NCBI RefSeq assembly: GCF_900111145.1
Contig: NZ_FOIR01000001.1
Location: forward strand, 1,867,501-1,931,500
DNA from: Roseivirga pacifica
GTDB lineage: Bacteria; Bacteroidota; Bacteroidia; Cytophagales; Cyclobacteriaceae
Length of the DNA: 64,000 bases
Direction of reading: 5' to 3'
Notes under the pieces: generated by a model
What the model was told of the DNA's origin: nothing
Databases searched by the model: none
The model's input: the letters and a program-made list of their open reading frames with translations, nothing else
Position numbers and translations under genes: made by a program
Part shown: positions 60,116 through 64,000 of the stretch, in pieces
Numbering within the stretch: position 1 is the first letter of the stretch
How the letters are laid out: each line of letters begins with the position of its first letter

Positions 60116-60622
60116 TTACTGGGCTTGTAGGTTGAAAACGTAAGTGCCGTCTGTTCCTTCAACACCGTCTACACCATTTGCAGAGCCACCACCGCTTGCT
60201 GTAAAGTTTACAGTTAAGGTTAATGTGGCAGGGCTTGCATCTGCATTAAAGTTGCTAATTGTGAATACATTGTCCGAATTACCATCAATCGTAATTTGGT
60301 TAATGTTTGTGCTGCTCAATGCCCAAGTTCCGCTTGCATTAAAAACCGGGTCACCGTCTACAGTTGTGTAAGATTTCGAGCCCGCAAGTGTACCTCTTAG
60401 GGTTAGGCTGAAATCGTCAAAACCTTGTGCTGGTGAGCCTTCAAAAGTAATTGAAGTGGCTGTCCAAGTAGAACCAGATGAGCCAGCAAGGTCTAAAATT
60501 CTTTGTTCCTCGGCAGTTGGCTCCGGAGTATCATCTCCTCCGCCACTACCGCCACCGCATGATACCAAAGCGAATGAAAAAATAGCGAGAAGGGAAAGAA
60601 GTAAGGTTTTAAGTCGGTTCAT
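60116..60622 (-). CDS. Lipoprotein with Gly/Asp-rich linker
   Basis: This protein of about 168 residues has a lipobox at FALVSCGGGSGGG (Cys near residue 22), followed by GGGDDTPEP, a typical surface-lipoprotein linker. The rest is a beta-rich domain (SGSTWTATSITFEGSPAQGF, LTLTVNFTASGGGSANGVDG) repeated across many Bacteroidota lipoproteins without a name. I place the start at ATG 60622 (MNRLKTLLL). Function unknown. Confidence 0.8.
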   Translation of the reverse strand: MNRLKTLLLSLLAIFSFALVSCGGGSGGGDDTPEPTAEEQRILDLAGSSGSTWTATSITFEGSPAQGFDDFSLTLRGTLAGSKSYTTVDGDPVFNASGTWALSSTNINQITIDGNSDNVFTISNFNADASPATLTLTVNFTASGGGSANGVDGVEGTDGTYVFNLQAQ

Positions 60623-60684
60623 TGTAATTAGTTTAATGGTCAATTATAGTACTTCGCTATGACTATTACTAAAAAACGGAGATG

Positions 60685-61305
60685 TTATTGTTTAAAGTCG
60701 GGTATATAAAGTTTGTTCGGGCAAAAGTCGTACTCATGTGGTTGGTTAGAACAAATAATCAAAACCTTACTATCAATACATGCTTGCACATTTTCCAGGT
60801 ACCAATCTGTTCCCTTTTGATCAAGGTTAGATGTAGGCTCGTCCAAAAAGCAGATGTCGCTGGTAGAGAAGAAGGCGAGCCCAAGTTTTAGGCGTTGCTT
60901 CATCCCCGAGGAGAAATGCTTTATCTGTTTGTTTTGATTGTCTGCCAAGTATACCTTTTCAAGAAAGGTTTGCAGCGAAAATCCGGCCTTAAGTTGTTTG
61001 AACTTGAAGTGAAAATCGAGAAATTCTTTTAGCGTGAATTCTTCTATTAACTCCATGTATGGCGTAGCAATATCCATGTAAGAGAAAATCTCTTCTACTG
61101 TAATAGCCTTACCGTTTTTGGAGAATGTTACTTCGCCCTCCGTAGGTAGTTTAAATCCGCTAAGTAGTTGGATGAGTGTGGATTTTCCACTGCCATTAGG
61201 TCCGGTAATGGCAGTGGGAATTCCTGTTTCAAAAGAAGCATCCAGCTTTCTGAAAATCCATTCTCTAATGAATTTCTTCCCAAGTCCGCTGGCTTCAATC
61301 TTCAT
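60685..61305 (-). CDS. ABC transporter ATP-binding protein
   Basis: The 206-residue ATPase has Walker A GPNGSGKSTLIQLLSG (about 36-51), signature HFSSGMKQRLKLGLAF, Walker B ICFLDEPTSNLD and the switch region LIICSNQPHEYDFC, where His is present. No membrane-domain gene is adjacent; its start lies one base after the stop of lpxA, in the lipid A gene cluster. It may serve an unknown permease elsewhere or a cell-envelope exporter. Confidence 0.92.
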   Translation of the reverse strand: MKIEASGLGKKFIREWIFRKLDASFETGIPTAITGPNGSGKSTLIQLLSGFKLPTEGEVTFSKNGKAITVEEIFSYMDIATPYMELIEEFTLKEFLDFHFKFKQLKAGFSLQTFLEKVYLADNQNKQIKHFSSGMKQRLKLGLAFFSTSDICFLDEPTSNLDQKGTDWYLENVQACIDSKVLIICSNQPHEYDFCPNKLYIPDFKQ

Positions 61306-61306
61306 A

Positions 61307-62089
61307 TTATTTGGCAGTATAGCCTTTCATTATTCCTCTGTCAGACTTTCTGAAGAAGTTAAGAATTTCGTCTCTTTCTTTAGAAGGCGTCATTTCAACT
61401 TCAATCAGGTCTATGGCTTTTGTATTGTTCAAACCTTTGAGGAATACGTAGCGATAAATCTCTTGTATCTCCGCAATCTTTTCGTTGGTAAAGCCTCTTC
61501 TGCGAAGCCCAACTGAGTTAATTCCTGCATAGCTCAATGGCTCGCGACCAGCCTTGGTGTATGGAGGAACATCTTTTCTTACCAAAGAACCGCCCGATAC
61601 CATAGCGTGCGAACCAATGTTTACGAATTGGTGTACGGCAGCAGCACCGCCAACAATGGCCCATTCTTCAATGGTTACATGGCCTGCCAACTGCACTGCA
61701 TTTACTAAAATACAGTTGTCGCCAACTATACAGTCGTGGGCAACGTGCGTGTAAGCCATAATGAGGCAGTTTTTACCAATGATGGTTTTGTTGGTTGCCT
61801 CGGTTCCTCTGTTTAGGGTTACACACTCGCGAATAACGGTGTTGTCACCAATTTCCAGCGTAGTGTCTTCGCCACCAAACTTAAGGTCTTGCGGAACGGC
61901 AGAAATAACAGCCCCAGGATAAACTTTTACATTTTTGCCAATGCGGGCGCCTTCCATAATGGTTACGTTGGAGCCAATCCAAGTACCTTCTTCAATCACA
62001 ACGTTTTTACTGATTGTTACGAAAGGTTCAATTACCACATTGCGTGCAATTTTTGCTTCAGGATGTATGTAAGCTAAAGGTTGGTTCAT
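61307..62089 (-). CDS. lpxA: UDP-N-acetylglucosamine acyltransferase
   Basis: The 260-residue left-handed parallel beta-helix protein transfers a 3-hydroxyacyl chain to UDP-GlcNAc, the first step of lipid A synthesis. Hexapeptide repeats start PLAYIHPEAKIARNVVIEPF and run to about residue 190. The catalytic His is in MAYTHVAHDCIVGDN (H-x2-H with H125-like), with GAAAVHQFVNIGSHAMVSGG after it. A helical C-terminal part (IAEIQEIYRYVFLKGLNN) follows. It overlaps lpxC-fabZ by four bases. Confidence 0.96.
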   Translation of the reverse strand: MNQPLAYIHPEAKIARNVVIEPFVTISKNVVIEEGTWIGSNVTIMEGARIGKNVKVYPGAVISAVPQDLKFGGEDTTLEIGDNTVIRECVTLNRGTEATNKTIIGKNCLIMAYTHVAHDCIVGDNCILVNAVQLAGHVTIEEWAIVGGAAAVHQFVNIGSHAMVSGGSLVRKDVPPYTKAGREPLSYAGINSVGLRRRGFTNEKIAEIQEIYRYVFLKGLNNTKAIDLIEVEMTPSKERDEILNFFRKSDRGIMKGYTAK

Positions 62090-63474
62090 GAGTTTTTTAC
62101 AATTCTTGCTGTCATTGCTGCTTCACACACTAAGGTGTTTCCTACATAGGCGTACCCATTCATTTGGGCAATTCCGCGTTTTATTGGCGCGGTAAGTTCG
62201 CATTTAAATTTAATGGTGTCTCCCGGAATTACCATTCTTCTGAATTTACACTTGTCAATTCCGAGGAAGTATGGCGTGTAGTTTTCTGGGTCTGGTACAG
62301 TATTCAATACCAAAATACCACCAATTTGTGCCATAGCTTCTACCTGAAGCACACCTGGCATTACCGGGTTGCCTGGGAAGTGGCCAGTGAAAAATGGCTC
62401 GTTCATGGTTACGTTTTTAATGCCAGCAACCATGTGGTCATCCAAATGAATGATTTTATCGATTAGTAAGAATGGGTAACGGTGCGGCAAAATCTGCGTG
62501 ATTTTGTTAATGTCCATTACCGGTTCTACCGTTGGGTCGTAATAAGGTGCGGCAGTGCGCGAGTCCTTCATGGCCTTTTTAAGCTTTTTAGCGAAGGCTA
62601 CATTGGCAGCGTGGCCAGGTCTTGCTGCTAAAATTTGCGCTTTAATTGGTCTTCCGGCCAAAGCCAAGTCGCCAACTACATCGAGTAGCTTGTGGCGCGC
62701 AGGCTCGTTTCTGTGGCGAAGTTCTACATTATTAAGAATGCCTTCCTTCTTTACTTCAACCTTAGGTTTATTGAATAAGGCCGCCAAGTTATCAAGCTCT
62801 TCGTCTTTTACTACGCGGTCCACAACCACTATGGCATTATTCAAGTCGCCACCTTTAATCAGGTTGTTTTTGTGCAGCATTTCCAACTCGTGCAGGAAGC
62901 AGAAAGTACGACTCGAAGCGATGTCTTTCTTAAAATCCTTGATGTTGGTTAATGTAGCATGCTGACTACCTAAAACAGGCGAATTGTAGTCTACCATTAC
63001 GGTAACGCGATAATCGTCTAGTGGAAGGGCAGCTATTTCTACATCACGGTCGTTATCGCGATAAAAAAGGCTTTCTGTTACCTCAAAGAAGTTTCTCAGG
63101 GCATTTTGCTCTTCGGTACCAACGCGCTCCAACGCTTCAATAAACATTGCAGAGCTACCATCCATAATTGGTGGTTCTGGACCATCGAGCTGAATGAGTA
63201 CGTTATCTATTTCTAGCCCCACAAGTGCGGCCAAAGTATGTTCTACAGTATTTACCCTAGCACCGTTATGCTCTATGGTGGTTCCTCTCGAAAGGTCCAC
63301 AACGTAGTCTACATCAGCATCAACAATTGGTTGTGTTTCAAGGTCTACCCTCTGAAACTTAATGCCGTGGTTTGGTGGGGCAGGGTTGAATGTCATGTTT
63401 GCTACTACACCGGTGTGCAAGCCTACGCCCGATACGGTAACAGGTTCTTTTATGGTATGTTGTTTAGTTTCCAT
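62086..63474 (-). CDS. lpxC-fabZ: Fused LpxC deacetylase and FabZ dehydratase
   Basis: The 462-residue bifunctional enzyme is typical of Bacteroidota. The N-terminal LpxC part (about 1-310) begins [17 protein letters not shown] and has the zinc motif in VEHTLAAL and [14 protein letters not shown], with DGSSAMF. A FabZ part (about 315-460) has [14 protein letters not shown] and [22 protein letters not shown], containing the catalytic His and Glu. It couples lipid A commitment to 3-hydroxyacyl dehydration. It lies between lpxD and lpxA. Confidence 0.97.
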   Translation of the reverse strand: METKQHTIKEPVTVSGVGLHTGVVANMTFNPAPPNHGIKFQRVDLETQPIVDADVDYVVDLSRGTTIEHNGARVNTVEHTLAALVGLEIDNVLIQLDGPEPPIMDGSSAMFIEALERVGTEEQNALRNFFEVTESLFYRDNDRDVEIAALPLDDYRVTVMVDYNSPVLGSQHATLTNIKDFKKDIASSRTFCFLHELEMLHKNNLIKGGDLNNAIVVVDRVVKDEELDNLAALFNKPKVEVKKEGILNNVELRHRNEPARHKLLDVVGDLALAGRPIKAQILAARPGHAANVAFAKKLKKAMKDSRTAAPYYDPTVEPVMDINKITQILPHRYPFLLIDKIIHLDDHMVAGIKNVTMNEPFFTGHFPGNPVMPGVLQVEAMAQIGGILVLNTVPDPENYTPYFLGIDKCKFRRMVIPGDTIKFKCELTAPIKRGIAQMNGYAYVGNTLVCEAAMTARIVKNS

Positions 63475-63499
63475 TTATGGGATTGAAAATTCCGCAAAT

Positions 63500-64000
63500 T
63501 TATAACTTTTTTTCCAGTTGTTTGACCCTTTCCATTAACTGAGGAAGGTTTCTTAGAATAATGCTGGTTCGTAAAAACTCTTTGTGTTCTTGAATAGGGC
63601 TGCCAAACCAAACTTTGCCCTCTTCTTTAATGGTTTTTGGTACACCTGCTTGTGGCCCAATAATCGTTTTATTAGCCATTTGTAGGTGCCCGGTAATGCC
63701 GGCCTGACCTCCGATTTGGCAGTTTTCGCCAATTTTGGCGCTACCCGAAAGTCCCGCCTGAGAAGCGATTACTGTGTTTTTACCCACTTCTACATTGTGA
63801 GCTATTTGCACCAAGTTGTCAAGCTTAACACCCGAACGAATAATGGTTGAACCCATTGTAGCACAATCGATAGTGGTATTTGCCCCTATATCTACATGGT
63901 CTTCAATAATCACATTACCGGTTTGAGGTATTGTTTTATAAGTGCCATCTTCTTGCGGAGCGAAACCGAAGCCATCGCTACCAACTACCACGCCTGCATG
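63500..64000 (-). CDS. lpxD: UDP-3-O-(3-hydroxyacyl)glucosamine N-acyltransferase (partial, 3' part)
   Basis: The gene runs off the right edge; the visible 166 residues are the C-terminal half. The sequence enters at [20 protein letters not shown], then [15 protein letters not shown] and [20 protein letters not shown] carry the LpxD motif with the catalytic His in [26 protein letters not shown] follows, and the C-terminal helix ([18 protein letters not shown]) closes it. It adds the N-linked acyl chain to the lipid A precursor. It lies 25 nt upstream of lpxC-fabZ. Confidence 0.95.
   Translation of the reverse strand, partial: HAGVVVGSDGFGFAPQEDGTYKTIPQTGNVIIEDHVDIGANTTIDCATMGSTIIRSGVKLDNLVQIAHNVEVGKNTVIASQAGLSGSAKIGENCQIGGQAGITGHLQMANKTIIGPQAGVPKTIKEEGKVWFGSPIQEHKEFLRTSIILRNLPQLMERVKQLEKKL

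Overview
The window looks like chromosomal DNA of a Bacteroidota species, most probably a marine member of the Cytophagales. The support is the fused lpxC-fabZ gene in an lpxD-lpxC/fabZ-lpxA cluster, many families largely confined to this phylum (DUF3822, DUF4296, DUF4905, DUF6503, TIGR02757, Bat-type VWA/DUF58 genes), many short lipoproteins, and the general lack of strong Shine-Dalgarno sites. The exact genus cannot be fixed from the sequence alone. No rRNA or tRNA gene, CRISPR array, integrase or complete insertion sequence was seen.

Layout. 1-1.9 kb: three minus-strand accessory genes. Two begin with leaders like those of cargo proteins of extracellular contractile injection systems, and one carries a possible PD-(D/E)XK nuclease toxin core. 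2-9.6 kb: small metabolic, regulatory and envelope genes (acetyltransferase, NmrA-like reductase, AraC regulator, Tat-exported TIM-barrel protein, an eight-cysteine miniprotein, TPM and GrpB proteins, two tandem beta-barrel paralogs). 9.7-13.3 kb: a BNR-propeller lipoprotein, a DUF1399/TIGR04222-like pair with a Gly-Cys tail, and a CPCC protein on a small cassette-like insert. 13.4-17.3 kb: 2-oxoacid dehydrogenase E2, cinA and metZ. 17.6-23.1 kb: a DUF6503-like lipoprotein, then a four-gene envelope operon whose products share a related domain and end in a large leucine-rich-repeat protein. 23.1-33.5 kb: fabF with its TetR repressor and operator, DsrE, DUF4412, M20 peptidase, AI-2E-type permease, lipoproteins, and a decayed GIY-YIG nuclease gene between inverted repeats. 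33.6-51.4 kb: mostly housekeeping genes (trehalase, truncated globin, PLP enzymes, NfeD protease, LysM, pyrE, coaD, NUDIX, RecD-like helicase, YggS, GH3, LysE) interrupted by repeat-rich intergenic DNA. 51.5-54 kb: a defence island with an Apea-like HEPN protein and a two-gene type II Thoeris system (ThsB TIR plus membrane-macro-domain ThsA). 54.3-64 kb: Bat genes, mutS2, an ABC ATPase and the lipid A genes.

How the genes work together. The right end makes lipid A and, through FabZ, feeds fatty-acid synthesis. The Thoeris pair is predicted to sense phage infection, make a histidine-ADP-ribose signal and act at the membrane. The accessory genes near 12.6-13.3 kb and 51.5-54 kb share a short AACG(TT)...TATGCG motif upstream of each gene or gene pair, which suggests one cassette-like mechanism inserted them. 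The 18.7-23 kb operon is the best candidate here for an undescribed multi-component envelope system.
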